Position numbers and translations under genes: made by a program
Shown: positions 1 to 5,302 of the stretch, piece by piece
How positions within the stretch are numbered: the first letter of the stretch is position 1
Layout of the letters: each line of letters begins with the position of its first letter
DNA from: a virus
Reading direction: 5' to 3' (one strand)
IMG/VR virus record: IMGVR_UViG_3300042691_035026
Coordinates: 1 to 30,334 of that record
Length of the DNA: 30,334 bases
Notes under the pieces: model-generated
Database searches by the model: none
Seen by the model: the letters and a program-made list of their open reading frames with translations, nothing else
Told to the model about the DNA's origin: nothing

Positions 1-137
1 TATTGCAACAGATGGAAAAATTTGTAGACTACCTGTTTGCACAAGGTCAAACCAGAGCAGGCAATGAGCTGTTGGGCTTTATTGAAACGGCAGATGCTGT
101 GTTAGAGGACTGTGAGCTGGAGGAGGACGTACTGTGA
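1..137 (+). CDS. Hypothetical protein, 5' end cut by window edge
   Basis: An open frame read from base 3 runs to the TGA at 135-137. It encodes at least 44 residues ending ELEEDVL and is acidic, with no recognisable domain. An ATG at 12 could be the start, but the frame stays open to the window edge, so the gene is probably partial. Its TGA overlaps the GTG start of the next gene, and the GGAGGA at about 120-125, which serves that gene, lies in its last codons. The two are therefore probably translationally coupled. Function unknown. Confidence 0.6.
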   Translation, partial: LQQMEKFVDYLFAQGQTRAGNELLGFIETADAVLEDCELEEDVL

Positions 138-373
138 TTACAGCAGACAAACTCAAAATGATGTCCTCACTTACGCATCATCACCTGCAGGATGCACTGG
201 GCAACAAGGGCAAGAAGTACCGGCTGACCAGTTCAAAGTTCCTAGGACTGACTAACGGTGGGGAGTTCTGCTACCACGTGTTCTACAAGATCGATGCCAA
301 CGAGCGAGATAGTACTAAAGTGTTTATCAAGTTCAACCCTACAACTGATAGGGTTATTGCAACAATTGGTTGA
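134..373 (+). CDS. Hypothetical small basic protein (79 aa)
   Basis: Starts at a GTG overlapping the previous stop codon. The strong GGAGGA site about 8 bases upstream supports this start. The product is basic in its first half (NKGKKYRLTSSKF) and ends in a beta-rich segment (STKVFIKFNPTTDRVIATIG). I recognise no family; it could be a small nucleic-acid or protein-binding factor, but that is only inference. The TGA stop lies inside the -35 hexamer of the next promoter (TTGACA at 370-375), an arrangement repeated several times downstream. Confidence 0.65.
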   Translation: MITADKLKMMSSLTHHHLQDALGNKGKKYRLTSSKFLGLTNGGEFCYHVFYKIDANERDSTKVFIKFNPTTDRVIATIG

Positions 374-398
374 CAGTTGGACAGATCTTTGTTATAAT
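370..398 (+). promoter_or_regulatory. Sigma70 promoter for 430-696
   Basis: TTGACA at 370-375, a 17-bp spacer and TATAAT at 393-398: a perfect consensus. It is followed by ACATACATCAACAACGC, the start of a G-poor leader shared with other promoters in the array, then AGGAG before the ATG at 430. The upstream gene stops inside the -35 box. Confidence 0.92.
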
Positions 399-429
399 AC
401 ATACATCAACAACGCAATAGGAGTTCTAA

Positions 430-696
430 ATGTCAAGCTACCCAAATATGTCTTACTGCATGAACGAGAACACTCTGCTTGCACTGAAGCAGGTGCTGGA
501 CGCTATGCAAGAGGAAGGCCCGCAGTTCCTGCGTGAGCTGAACCGTACGGAGCGCCGGGCCTTTGAGGAACTGTTCCACTACTGCGAGAGCTTCCTTACA
601 ATGAGTGAGGAACTGCAAGAGGAGTACGAGCGCGAAGAGCGTGATGGACAGCCCGATGAGGCGCAAGAGTGGGCAGACTTCGACCCAGATTGCTAA
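430..696 (+). CDS. Hypothetical acidic protein (88 aa)
   Basis: The ATG has AGGAG 8 bases upstream and its own promoter. The product is strongly acidic, rich in Glu and Gln and predicted largely helical (EELQEEYEREERDG around residues 60-73). It ends EWADFDPDC. Small acidic early phage proteins often act as host-protein binders or DNA mimics, but nothing here proves that role. It is expressed as a single-gene unit: a promoter lies in front and another starts 12 bases after its stop. Confidence 0.75.
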   Translation: MSSYPNMSYCMNENTLLALKQVLDAMQEEGPQFLRELNRTERRAFEELFHYCESFLTMSEELQEEYEREERDGQPDEAQEWADFDPDC

Positions 697-707
697 AGGG
701 TCCTTGG

Positions 708-736
708 TTGACAACATGGTAAAACCGTGTTATAAT
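708..736 (+). promoter_or_regulatory. Sigma70 promoter with spacer hairpin for 771-1360
   Basis: TTGACA 708-713, 17-bp spacer, TATAAT 731-736. The spacer is an inverted repeat: AACATGG (713-719) can pair with CCGTGTT (725-731) around a TAAAA loop. Three later promoters share the TGGTAAAACC core. The leader ACATACACAAACACACTAGGAGC resembles the other leaders. Confidence 0.9.
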
Positions 737-770
737 TGATACATACACAAACACACTAGGAGCATTTGAA

Positions 771-1172
771 ATGGGTACACGAAGCATGATCGCACTGGAA
801 TACGCAGACGGCACAATTGGGCAAGTGTATTGCCACTGGGACGGTTATTTGGAGCACAACGGCAAGATCCTGCAGAACAGCTACACAGACCCGTTCAAAG
901 TGCGTGAGCTGTTGGACAAAGGCGACATGTCTAGCTTGAGCGAGAGTGTCGAGGGTTGCAACTTCTACTCAGAGCGTGGCGAGAACTGCCCTCAGCGTAT
1001 GTACAAGGACTACGCAGAGTACCGCAAGGAAGCACAGTTTGAGGAATACAACTACATCCTCCGCAAGGACGGCAAGTGGTACGTTGAGTTCTACGGCGAG
1101 TTTGACGGCTTGCTGACTAAGGCTATTATGGACGAACAGGATCGAGTTGCACAAGAGGAGACAGAAGAATGA
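771..1172 (+). CDS. Conserved phage protein, MGTRS family (133 aa)
   Basis: The N-terminus MGTRSMIALEYADG and the following YCHWDGYLEHNG are the hallmark of a small-protein family I know from many phages, written there as MGTRS..I...YCHWDGY. Its function is unknown. Residues 43-57 (VRELLDKGDMSSLSE) match the usual next block. The length is typical. It has its own promoter and AGGAG site, and its TGA overlaps the ATG of the next gene (ATGA), so the two form a two-gene unit. Confidence 0.8.
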   Translation: MGTRSMIALEYADGTIGQVYCHWDGYLEHNGKILQNSYTDPFKVRELLDKGDMSSLSESVEGCNFYSERGENCPQRMYKDYAEYRKEAQFEEYNYILRKDGKWYVEFYGEFDGLLTKAIMDEQDRVAQEETEE

Positions 1173-1360
1173 GCAAGGTATCAGAATTAGCATACGACAT
1201 TGAGCAACTGTACATTGACGGCATGAGTGCCAGAATGATTGCTCTAACACTAGACTGCCCGATCAAAATGGTCCTGGCAGCACTGGAAGAAATGAATGTA
1301 GAAGATGTGGCAGAAATGCCACAGGAGGGTTACGATCCGTTCGAAACAGTTAACTCCTAA
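1169..1360 (+). CDS. Small putative helix-turn-helix protein (63 aa)
   Basis: Starts at an ATG overlapping the upstream stop by four bases. Residues about 5-45 read as a recombinase-type helix-turn-helix: IEQLYIDGMSARMIALTLDC followed by PIKMVLAALEEM. The I-A-x-x-L turn pattern is typical. The C-terminus is acidic. It could be a small DNA-binding regulator of early genes, coupled to the MGTRS-family gene; the target is unknown. The fold is my reading of the pattern, without a profile search. Confidence 0.7.
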   Translation: MSKVSELAYDIEQLYIDGMSARMIALTLDCPIKMVLAALEEMNVEDVAEMPQEGYDPFETVNS

Positions 1361-1372
1361 CACAAAAAACGG

Positions 1373-1402
1373 TTGACACTGCCGTCCAATCAGTGTTATA
1401 AT
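1373..1402 (+). promoter_or_regulatory. Sigma70 promoter for 1459-1872
   Basis: TTGACA 1373-1378, 18-bp spacer, TATAAT 1397-1402. ACACTG (1376-1381) and CAGTGT (1391-1396) form an inverted repeat across the spacer. Unlike the other units it is followed by a long leader of about 50 bases with a hairpin. Confidence 0.88.
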
Positions 1403-1407
1403 TAATT

Positions 1408-1432
1408 TATGGACAGCGGGGTGCTGTTCATA
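1408..1432 (+). promoter_or_regulatory. Leader hairpin upstream of 1459 gene
   Basis: TATGGACAGC (1408-1417) pairs with GCTGTTCATA (1423-1432), 10 base pairs with one G-U, around a GGGGT loop. It lies at the very 5' end of the predicted transcript. This position suits mRNA stabilisation or regulation; it is followed by ACACACATACACAAAGGA and the start codon. Confidence 0.7.
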
Positions 1433-1458
1433 TAACACACATACACAAAGGAAATATT

Positions 1459-1872
1459 ATGTCTCAATTTTCACATGCCGGCGTTTCTAAACTCAACGGC
1501 GAGTTCAAAGTTCGTTTTGCCAATGACGCTACTCGCGTTAAGGTCCTGATCAAGAACGGTCATACTGACATTGACATCATCGAGCTCAAGCAGCCAATGT
1601 CCAAAGAAGACGCTGTTGCCTATCTCATGGAGATCGACTTCGCTACTCGTGACGGCAAGACCAATGCCGATGTGCAGGCTGCACTGGCTGCTGAACTGGA
1701 CAAGCGTTCGCCTACTACCAAGGCACCTAAGGCACCTAAGGCCAAAGCAGAGAAGCCTACCATGGACAAGATCAAAGCCAAGGTCGCTGCTAAGAAAGCA
1801 GAAGCCAAGCCTACCCCTAGCAAGGCAGAAGTCATTGCTCAGTTGGCTACCATGGAAGACGCTCCTTTCTAA
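1459..1872 (+). CDS. Conserved phage protein with Lys/Ala/Pro tail and SSB-like C-terminus (137 aa)
   Basis: Two parts are visible. Residues 1-80 form a compact alpha/beta domain (VSKLNGEFKVRFANDATRVK, then DIDIIELKQPMSKEDAVAYL) that I know as a conserved hypothetical of large phages. Residues 83-125 are a low-complexity Lys/Ala/Pro linker with repeats such as KAPKAPKAKAEK. The last residues, MEDAPF, resemble the acidic-Pro-Phe tip of bacterial SSB, which binds repair and replication proteins. The tip resemblance is inference. It is probably abundant early: consensus promoter, stable leader hairpin, AAGGAA site. Confidence 0.78.
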   Translation: MSQFSHAGVSKLNGEFKVRFANDATRVKVLIKNGHTDIDIIELKQPMSKEDAVAYLMEIDFATRDGKTNADVQAALAAELDKRSPTTKAPKAPKAKAEKPTMDKIKAKVAAKKAEAKPTPSKAEVIAQLATMEDAPF

Positions 1873-1932
1873 ATTACCCCTGCAGTGTGCGTAGCGGCAG
1901 TGCCAATAAGTCCGCTTCGATAAAGGAATAAA

Positions 1933-2151
1933 ATGAGTCGTTTAGATTATATTGGTCGTCCTTGGGTTTCATTTGATCCCAGTAATCGACAACATCGCAA
2001 ATGGTTTGCAGAGTTCCAACGTAAAGGTACGTGGGGTCATTGTCCAGTTCGATTCATTGTGTCGGATGACCACGGTGATTTGATTACCCTTATCCAACGC
2101 AAACTGATCGGTTATTATGTAGATAAAGAGTTTGGCAAAATTGCTGCTTGA
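1933..2151 (+). CDS. Conserved phage hypothetical protein (72 aa)
   Basis: The ATG is preceded by AAAGGAA. The sequence contains RPWVSFDPSNRQHRKWFAEF and TWGHCPVRFIVSDD, a pattern I recall from small conserved proteins of T4-like and other large phages; function unknown. No promoter was found in the 60-base gap before it, so it is probably transcribed with the 1459 gene. Its TGA lies inside the -35 box (TTGACC, 2148-2153) of the next promoter. Confidence 0.78.
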   Translation: MSRLDYIGRPWVSFDPSNRQHRKWFAEFQRKGTWGHCPVRFIVSDDHGDLITLIQRKLIGYYVDKEFGKIAA

Positions 2152-2176
2152 CCTAACAGTTTAGATTATGTATACT
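2148..2176 (+). promoter_or_regulatory. Sigma70-like promoter for 2216-2488
   Basis: TTGACC 2148-2153, 17-bp spacer, TATACT 2171-2176. It is weaker than its neighbours and lacks the ACATACAT leader. The leader contains a small hairpin, ACTGC-ACA-GCAGT, at about 2187-2199, then AAGGAA before the ATG. Confidence 0.7.
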
Positions 2177-2215
2177 TGTTATTAACTGCACAGCAGTATC
2201 TAACAAGGAAATAAT

Positions 2216-2488
2216 ATGATTAAGCATTTCAATCCAGAGACCAAGACTTTCAAACTGTTCAACGCAATGTATAACGGTGAGTCAGTCACAGCTAGCCAAG
2301 CAGAAAAGCGTTTTGGCATTAAGAATATCAGCGCTGAAGTATCACGCATTCGCCAGAATGGTTATGCGGTTTATGCCAATAACCGCAAAGCTGGTAATGG
2401 TGTAGAAGTTACTGAATATCAAATTGGCCGCCCAAGCCGCAAGATCGTTGCCGCTGGTTACAAAGCAATGGCTCTTGGTCTAGTTTAA
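2216..2488 (+). CDS. Putative winged-helix DNA-binding protein (90 aa)
   Basis: The ATG has AAGGAA 7 bases upstream. Residues about 25-70 read as a winged helix: GESVTASQAEKRFGIKNISA, then EVSRIRQNGYAVYANN as recognition helix and wing, then a beta strand (GVEVTEYQIG). The C-terminus GRPSRKIVAAGYKA is basic. Similar small proteins occur in T4-like phages of aquatic bacteria. A role in regulating phage or host transcription is inference. It is followed by a hairpin-rich gap that probably terminates this transcript. Confidence 0.75.
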   Translation: MIKHFNPETKTFKLFNAMYNGESVTASQAEKRFGIKNISAEVSRIRQNGYAVYANNRKAGNGVEVTEYQIGRPSRKIVAAGYKAMALGLV

Positions 2489-2504
2489 TAGATCGCTCCG
2501 AAGT

Positions 2505-2524
2505 CCTGGGGGTAGTGTCCCAGG
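2505..2524 (+). terminator. Hairpin after 2488
   Basis: CCTGGG (2505-2510) pairs with CCCAGG (2519-2524) around an 8-base loop. It has no U-tract, so it is probably a structural or mRNA 3'-end element rather than a complete terminator. Confidence 0.45.
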
Positions 2525-2532
2525 CAAACCCC

Positions 2533-2572
2533 GAGCCCTGCCTGCTGTGAAGCATCGCAGGGCTCACCTTTT
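2533..2572 (+). terminator. Probable intrinsic terminator
   Basis: GAGCCCTGC (2533-2541) and GCAGGGCTC (2557-2565) are a perfect 9-bp GC-rich stem with a 15-base loop, followed by ACCTTTT. It ends the 2216-2488 transcript. Confidence 0.7.
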
Positions 2573-2660
2573 GTGTACTCCTGTTTGCAGTCTAGATAAA
2601 CTTTAGTACACATTTTTCAGGTCTCGAACCGTTTACAGCAATTCTTTTCTACAGACTGCA
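2573..2660 (+). repeat. Inverted repeats in gene-free stretch 2489-2702
   Basis: After the terminator the gap holds two more inverted repeats. GTGTACT (2573-2579) pairs with AGTACAC (2605-2611), which is followed by ATTTTT and looks like a second terminator. TGCAGTCT (2586-2593) pairs with AGACTGCA (2653-2660) and would compete with it. I found no credible ORF or tRNA here. Confidence 0.55.
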
Positions 2661-2702
2661 CATAGGCTCACAAGAACCTGCGTAAAGCATTCAACCCTAT
2701 GG

Positions 2703-2732
2703 TTGACAGGGTTATCCAAACGGTGTTATAAT
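2703..2732 (+). promoter_or_regulatory. Sigma70 promoter in stem-loop for 2757-3078
   Basis: TTGACA 2703-2708, 18-bp spacer, TATAAT 2727-2732. AACCCT (2693-2698) pairs with AGGGTT (2708-2713), so most of the -35 box sits in the loop. The leader is ACACTTACACAGAAGGAG. Confidence 0.88.
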
Positions 2733-2756
2733 ACACTTACACAGAAGGAGAAGTGT

Positions 2757-2939
2757 ATGAGAGTTGAAGTCCAAAGCCTGTACAGAGTCCAATGCACTGA
2801 GTACGAAAGAGGATACGGCCAACGCGATATGGGCGTAGAGTTCTTCACTACAGAGCAGGAAGCCAAAGAGTTCTGTGAGCGATATGCAAGCGGCGACAGC
2901 GAGTGCTTCTACCGTGCCAGCTACACCAAGGTGGCCTAA
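2757..2939 (+). CDS. Small hypothetical protein (60 aa), paralogue-like to 3113 gene
   Basis: The ATG at 2757 is chosen because GAAGGAG lies 7 bases upstream; an in-frame ATG further up falls before the -10 box. The product contains YRVQCTEYERGYGQRDMGVE and FFTTEQEAKEFCERYASGD. The pattern of a strand, then GVxF..xEQAxEF, then a helix also occurs in the 3113-3301 product, suggesting divergent copies of one small alpha/beta family. Function unknown. It is followed after one base by the next gene. Confidence 0.7.
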   Translation: MRVEVQSLYRVQCTEYERGYGQRDMGVEFFTTEQEAKEFCERYASGDSECFYRASYTKVA

Positions 2940-2940
2940 G

Positions 2941-3078
2941 ATGAAGTATACACTGATCACCAAGACCGGCAAGGTGTATACTTTCTTTGTACTGGCTGTG
3001 GCCCAGACATACCTGCAAGCATACGGCGGCACATTGATTGACAATTCGGTTGTCCAAACAGCAGAAGTGGTGTTATAA
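2941..3078 (+). CDS. Small hypothetical protein (45 aa)
   Basis: The ATG lies one base after the upstream stop, with AAGGTGG as a plausible ribosome site. It encodes MKYTLITKTGKVYTFFVLAV and ends QTAEVVL. It has strands and one hydrophobic segment (YTFFVLAVAQTYL), not clearly membrane-spanning. Its TAA stop lies inside the TATAAT (3074-3079) of the following promoter. Function unknown. Confidence 0.65.
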   Translation: MKYTLITKTGKVYTFFVLAVAQTYLQAYGGTLIDNSVVQTAEVVL

Positions 3079-3079
3079 T
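3050..3079 (+). promoter_or_regulatory. Promoter for 3113-3301, weak -35
   Basis: TATAAT at 3074-3079 with TTGTCC at 3050-3055 (18-bp spacer). A perfect TTGACA at 3038-3043 is 30 bp from the -10, too far to be used; the two hexamers are arms of a hairpin (GACAA/TTGTC). The leader ACATACATAGACAGCAACAAACAGGAG is the shared type. Confidence 0.65.
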
Positions 3080-3112
3080 ACATACATAGACAGCAACAAA
3101 CAGGAGAAGATC

Positions 3113-3301
3113 ATGCAAGTTTATTCCGTTCTGCGACACGTAGATTACGAAGGCCAAGACCTGTTGGGCGTGTTTGACTCGCGTGAGCAAGCTGTAGAGT
3201 TTGCTCGTGGTCGTATAGACCGCTGGAGCCAAGTGGGCATAGTAGAGTCTGAGCTGGGACAGCCAGTGGACTTCTATGAGTCTGTAGATTGGGTGGAATA
3301 A
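3113..3301 (+). CDS. Small hypothetical protein (62 aa)
   Basis: The ATG at 3113 has CAGGAG 9 bases upstream. The product MQVYSVLRHVDYEGQDLLGV then FDSREQAVEFARGRIDRW is an alpha/beta miniprotein. It shares the G-V-F, E-Q-A, E-F spacing with the 2757 product. The C-terminus is acidic (FYESVDWVE). Function unknown. The TAA starts the stem (AATAACC) of the next promoter's hairpin. Confidence 0.75.
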   Translation: MQVYSVLRHVDYEGQDLLGVFDSREQAVEFARGRIDRWSQVGIVESELGQPVDFYESVDWVE

Positions 3302-3310
3302 CCCTTTTGG

Positions 3311-3339
3311 TTGACAGGTTATTCAAATGCTGTTATAAT
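3311..3339 (+). promoter_or_regulatory. Sigma70 promoter in stem-loop for 3366-3659
   Basis: TTGACA 3311-3316, 17-bp spacer, TATAAT 3334-3339. AATAACC (3297-3303) pairs with GGTTATT (3317-3323), putting the whole -35 box in the loop. The leader is ACATACATCGCAACAAGGAGC. Confidence 0.92.
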
Positions 3340-3365
3340 ACATACATCGCAACAAGGAGCTGACT

Positions 3366-3659
3366 ATGTCGAAACTGCTGATTACCACCCAAGTGTACGA
3401 GAACTACGGTACGGCCGATGAGCCCTACTGGAAGCCCAAAGGCGGTGCTGACTACGTGGTCAAGAAGTTCAAGGACTTCAACCGTGTGACAGAGACTGTG
3501 ATGGCCCTGCGCCCACAGATAGAGTGCGACAACGAGTTCTACCGTGAGCACATCATCGGTTGGGAGATCGTGGCCAACGACTACCTCACAGACTTCGAGC
3601 GTAGCCAGTGGGAGTACGATGGCAAGATCACCTACCCTGCTAAGGAGTTGGCTTGGTAA
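3366..3659 (+). CDS. Conserved phage hypothetical protein (97 aa)
   Basis: Begins MSKLLITTQVYENYGTADEP and continues YWKPKGGADYVVKKF. This opening (LITTQVYENYG...YWKxKGG) is a family I recall from many large phages; function unknown. Later segments include IIGWEIVANDYLTDFERSQW. The start has AAGGAGC upstream and is the only ATG close to the promoter. It is a single-gene unit between two promoters. Confidence 0.8.
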   Translation: MSKLLITTQVYENYGTADEPYWKPKGGADYVVKKFKDFNRVTETVMALRPQIECDNEFYREHIIGWEIVANDYLTDFERSQWEYDGKITYPAKELAW

Positions 3660-3668
3660 CCCTTGTGG

Positions 3669-3697
3669 TTGACAGGGTATTCAAAAGACCTTATAAT
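3669..3697 (+). promoter_or_regulatory. Sigma70 promoter in stem-loop for 3725-3919
   Basis: TTGACA 3669-3674, 17-bp spacer, TATAAT 3692-3697. ACCCT (3659-3663) pairs with AGGGT (3674-3678). The leader is ACATACATAGACAGCAAGGAGC. Confidence 0.9.
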
Positions 3698-3724
3698 ACA
3701 TACATAGACAGCAAGGAGCAGATC

Positions 3725-3919
3725 ATGGACAAGAGCACACACATCCTCGGCGCTAAAGAGTATACCGCAAAGGCTATCACAGCCGCAGAGATGACTGAGC
3801 AAGCAACACTGGTTATGGACCGTGTGACTGGCGAGATGTACGATCCTAAGGCTGCGTTCGACAAGCTGATGAACACACCCGAGATCATGGCTTCGTTAAA
3901 GCGGTTGTCCATCCGCTGA
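3725..3919 (+). CDS. Small hypothetical protein (64 aa)
   Basis: ATG 3725 has AAGGAG 9 bases upstream; the longer in-frame version would start before the promoter. The product MDKSTHILGAKEYTAKAITA is helical and Ala/Met-rich with VMDRVTGEMYDPKAAFDKLM in the middle. No family recognised. Its TGA falls in the spacer of the next promoter. Confidence 0.7.
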   Translation: MDKSTHILGAKEYTAKAITAAEMTEQATLVMDRVTGEMYDPKAAFDKLMNTPEIMASLKRLSIR

Positions 3920-3933
3920 ATCTGTGCTATAAT
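3905..3933 (+). promoter_or_regulatory. Promoter in stem-loop for 3958-4182
   Basis: TTGTCC 3905-3910, 17-bp spacer, TATAAT 3928-3933. AGCGG (3900-3904) pairs with CCGCT (3913-3917), leaving TTGTCCAT as loop. The leader lacks ACATACAT, so this cassette differs from the rest. Confidence 0.75.
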
Positions 3934-3957
3934 ATCCCATTGAAACAAAGGAACCAT

Positions 3958-4182
3958 ATGAACAAGTATCAAAAACAAGCCCTGATGGATCTAATCAAGT
4001 TCTTTCTAGCCGTCATGGGTGTAATCGCCCTGGTGCAGTTGATTCTACTGGCAGGTGTCACATCCAGCACGATCTTTGGATCGATTGGATTGGTCATCAT
4101 GTGCTACTGTGTCTATCAATTGTACCTAGTCCGTGTAGGACAGTTGGAATCTGAAGATCAGCGCAATAACCCTAAAGGTTGA
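3958..4182 (+). CDS. Small two-helix membrane protein (74 aa)
   Basis: ATG 3958 follows AAAGGAA. Two hydrophobic segments are visible: residues about 12-34 (LIKFFLAVMGVIALVQLILL) and 40-57 (IFGSIGLVIMCYCVYQLYLV). A short polar C-terminus (QLESEDQRNNPKG) follows. It is probably an inner-membrane protein with both ends on the same side. Small early membrane proteins in T4-like phages often serve exclusion or membrane remodelling, but the role here is unknown. The TGA lies inside the next -35 box. Confidence 0.75.
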   Translation: MNKYQKQALMDLIKFFLAVMGVIALVQLILLAGVTSSTIFGSIGLVIMCYCVYQLYLVRVGQLESEDQRNNPKG

Positions 4183-4207
4183 CAGGGTATTCAAAAGATC
4201 GTATAAT
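4179..4207 (+). promoter_or_regulatory. Sigma70 promoter in stem-loop for 4240-4823
   Basis: TTGACA 4179-4184, 17-bp spacer, TATAAT 4202-4207. ACCCT (4169-4173) pairs with AGGGT (4184-4188). The leader is ACATACATAGACAGCAACAAACAGGAG. Confidence 0.9.
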
Positions 4208-4239
4208 ACATACATAGACAGCAACAAACAGGAGTTGAG

Positions 4240-4443
4240 ATGACTTATACGATCTTCAAGCACAATCAGGAATACGGTCCACGCAAGGGACTCGAAGGTC
4301 CTTTCCACTACCCTAATGGGCGTGTTGCCTACTATGATCCCAAGGCAGGCAAGTATTGGGATCCACGTACAGACTTCTACTTGGAAGACGATGAGGCCGC
4401 TGAACTACAAAACTCTATCTTCGGAGTGTTGAAACGTGCCTAA
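4240..4443 (+). CDS. Small hypothetical protein (67 aa)
   Basis: The ATG follows CAGGAGTTGAG. The product is Tyr/Gly/Pro-rich in the first half (MTYTIFKHNQEYGPRKGLEG, GKYWDPRTDFYLEDDEAAEL) and ends in a helix. No family recognised. It is the first gene of a three-gene overlapping unit: the next GTG start lies 8 bases before its stop. Confidence 0.75.
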   Translation: MTYTIFKHNQEYGPRKGLEGPFHYPNGRVAYYDPKAGKYWDPRTDFYLEDDEAAELQNSIFGVLKRA

Positions 4444-4633
4444 TATCACAATCAAACCCAATCTTAATCCGCTAGAAGTCATCCTGGTTGAAGAGTACAT
4501 GACCCGCCATTGGCCCAAGGTCACACATTATACAATGACCGAAGGCAATGACTGCGTCTGGGTCTATTACAGCAACATGAATCTCTACTTCGTATTCCGC
4601 GATGGAAGGATCATAGATGTCCAAATCGATTAA
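4436..4633 (+). CDS. Small hypothetical protein (65 aa), GTG start
   Basis: Read from GTG 4436, overlapping the upstream gene by 8 bases, with CGGAGTG about 11 bases upstream. The first ATG (4499) would remove a third of the protein. It encodes a beta-rich product (VTHYTMTEGNDCVWVYYSNM, LYFVFRDGRIIDVQID). No family recognised. Its end overlaps the next start at 4617. Confidence 0.65.
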   Translation: MPNITIKPNLNPLEVILVEEYMTRHWPKVTHYTMTEGNDCVWVYYSNMNLYFVFRDGRIIDVQID

Positions 4634-4823
4634 AGTCTATCAAGAGACTACAGAGTGGGCTGACAGCAACGGTGCCAACCATGTCTACATCTTCAACGAG
4701 AAGGTCACAGGTCGCAGTGCCACAGCCATTGCCTATATCCCTGCTGGTCAAACTAAAGTACACAAATTCAAGACGCCCTTGAAGCTGGATCTTAAAGGCA
4801 GAAAGTTCGAAGAAATCACTTGA
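4617..4823 (+). CDS. Small hypothetical beta-rich protein (68 aa)
   Basis: The ATG has GGAAGGA just upstream and overlaps the previous gene by 17 bases. The product MSKSIKVYQETTEWADSNGA then HVYIFNEKVTGRSATAIAYI is predicted mainly strands, with a basic C-terminal third (KVHKFKTPLKLDLKGRKFEE). Function unknown. Its TGA sits inside the -35 box at 4820-4825. Confidence 0.72.
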   Translation: MSKSIKVYQETTEWADSNGANHVYIFNEKVTGRSATAIAYIPAGQTKVHKFKTPLKLDLKGRKFEEIT

Positions 4824-4848
4824 CAAGATGGTAAAACCTTGTTATAAT
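4820..4848 (+). promoter_or_regulatory. Sigma70 promoter with spacer hairpin for 4874-4987
   Basis: TTGACA 4820-4825, 17-bp spacer containing ATGGTAAAACC, TATAAT 4843-4848. ACAA and GG pair with CC and TTGT across the spacer with a bulge. The leader is ACATACATCGCAACAAGGAG. Confidence 0.92.
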
Positions 4849-4873
4849 ACATACATCGCAACAAGGAGTAGAT

Positions 4874-4987
4874 ATGACAGCATTGATTATGCCATTTATT
4901 ATATATTATTGGACGCCAACGGCTTCTGTGATTACTTTTTTAATAATTGCGGCTTATTTAATAAAAGCAAAAACTACTAAAGATTGA
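4874..4987 (+). CDS. Tiny membrane peptide (37 aa)
   Basis: Too short for most gene callers, but it has a consensus promoter, the shared leader, AAGGAG and an ATG 6 bases later. It encodes MTALIMPFIIYYWTPTASVI followed by TFLIIAAYLIKAKTTKD: one long or two short hydrophobic segments and a positive tail, so probably a single-pass membrane peptide. It is AT-richer than its neighbours. The TGA lies inside the next -35 box. Possible roles are host-membrane or exclusion functions; unproven. Confidence 0.7.
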   Translation: MTALIMPFIIYYWTPTASVITFLIIAAYLIKAKTTKD

Positions 4988-5012
4988 CACAGACTACAAT
5001 TGATCGTATAAT
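4984..5012 (+). promoter_or_regulatory. Sigma70 promoter for 5039-5293 (copy 1 of 37-bp repeat)
   Basis: TTGACA 4984-4989, 17-bp spacer, TATAAT 5007-5012. The 37 bases from the -35 through ACATACAT (4984-5020) recur exactly at 5274-5310. The leader is CGCAACAAGGAGC. Confidence 0.92.
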
Positions 5013-5038
5013 ACATACATCGCAACAAGGAGCAGCAT

Positions 5039-5293
5039 ATGAAATGGGATCTAACTGGTGACCGCGTTAACGGACTCTACATGGGCCTGTTCCCTTACAG
5101 TGGCTTGGTTACCGAAAGCCGTGTCAAGTACGGCGGTGATGTTCAGTACACTGTCAAAGTAGACGAGCCCTTCAAGGTCTACGGTGCAGTTCGTGATGTG
5201 GTCCTGGTCAGTGTTACAGAGATCAACCGTGTGCTCACAGCGGAAGATTCCTGGTACGATGGTCAATTTGAGCTTGACACAGACTACAATTGA
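5039..5293 (+). CDS. Conserved-looking phage protein (84 aa)
   Basis: The ATG follows AAGGAGCAGCAT. The product contains GDRVNGLYMGLFPYSGLVTE, SRVKYGGDVQYTVKVDEPF and DVVLVSVTEINRVLT, predicted as a small beta barrel. I recall similar sequences in aquatic T4-like phages but no function. Its last codons (LDTDYN, stop) are encoded by the -35 box and spacer of the next promoter, which is an exact copy of its own promoter. Confidence 0.75.
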   Translation: MKWDLTGDRVNGLYMGLFPYSGLVTESRVKYGGDVQYTVKVDEPFKVYGAVRDVVLVSVTEINRVLTAEDSWYDGQFELDTDYN

Positions 5294-5302
5294 TCGTATA
5301 AT
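5274..5302 (+). promoter_or_regulatory. Sigma70 promoter for 5329-5863 (copy 2)
   Basis: TTGACA 5274-5279, 17-bp spacer, TATAAT 5297-5302, embedded in the end of the 5039 gene. The leader is ACATACATAGACACTAAGGAGC. Confidence 0.92.

Noticed and set aside
2489-2702. A tRNA in the structured gap
   Set aside because: The stems do not form a cloverleaf; there is no T-arm GTTCGA block at the right distance and no 7-bp acceptor stem with 70-90 base spacing.
3038-3043. Perfect TTGACA as -35 of the promoter for 3113
   Set aside because: It is 30 bp from the only TATAAT; the weaker TTGTCC at 3050 has a usable 18-bp spacer.
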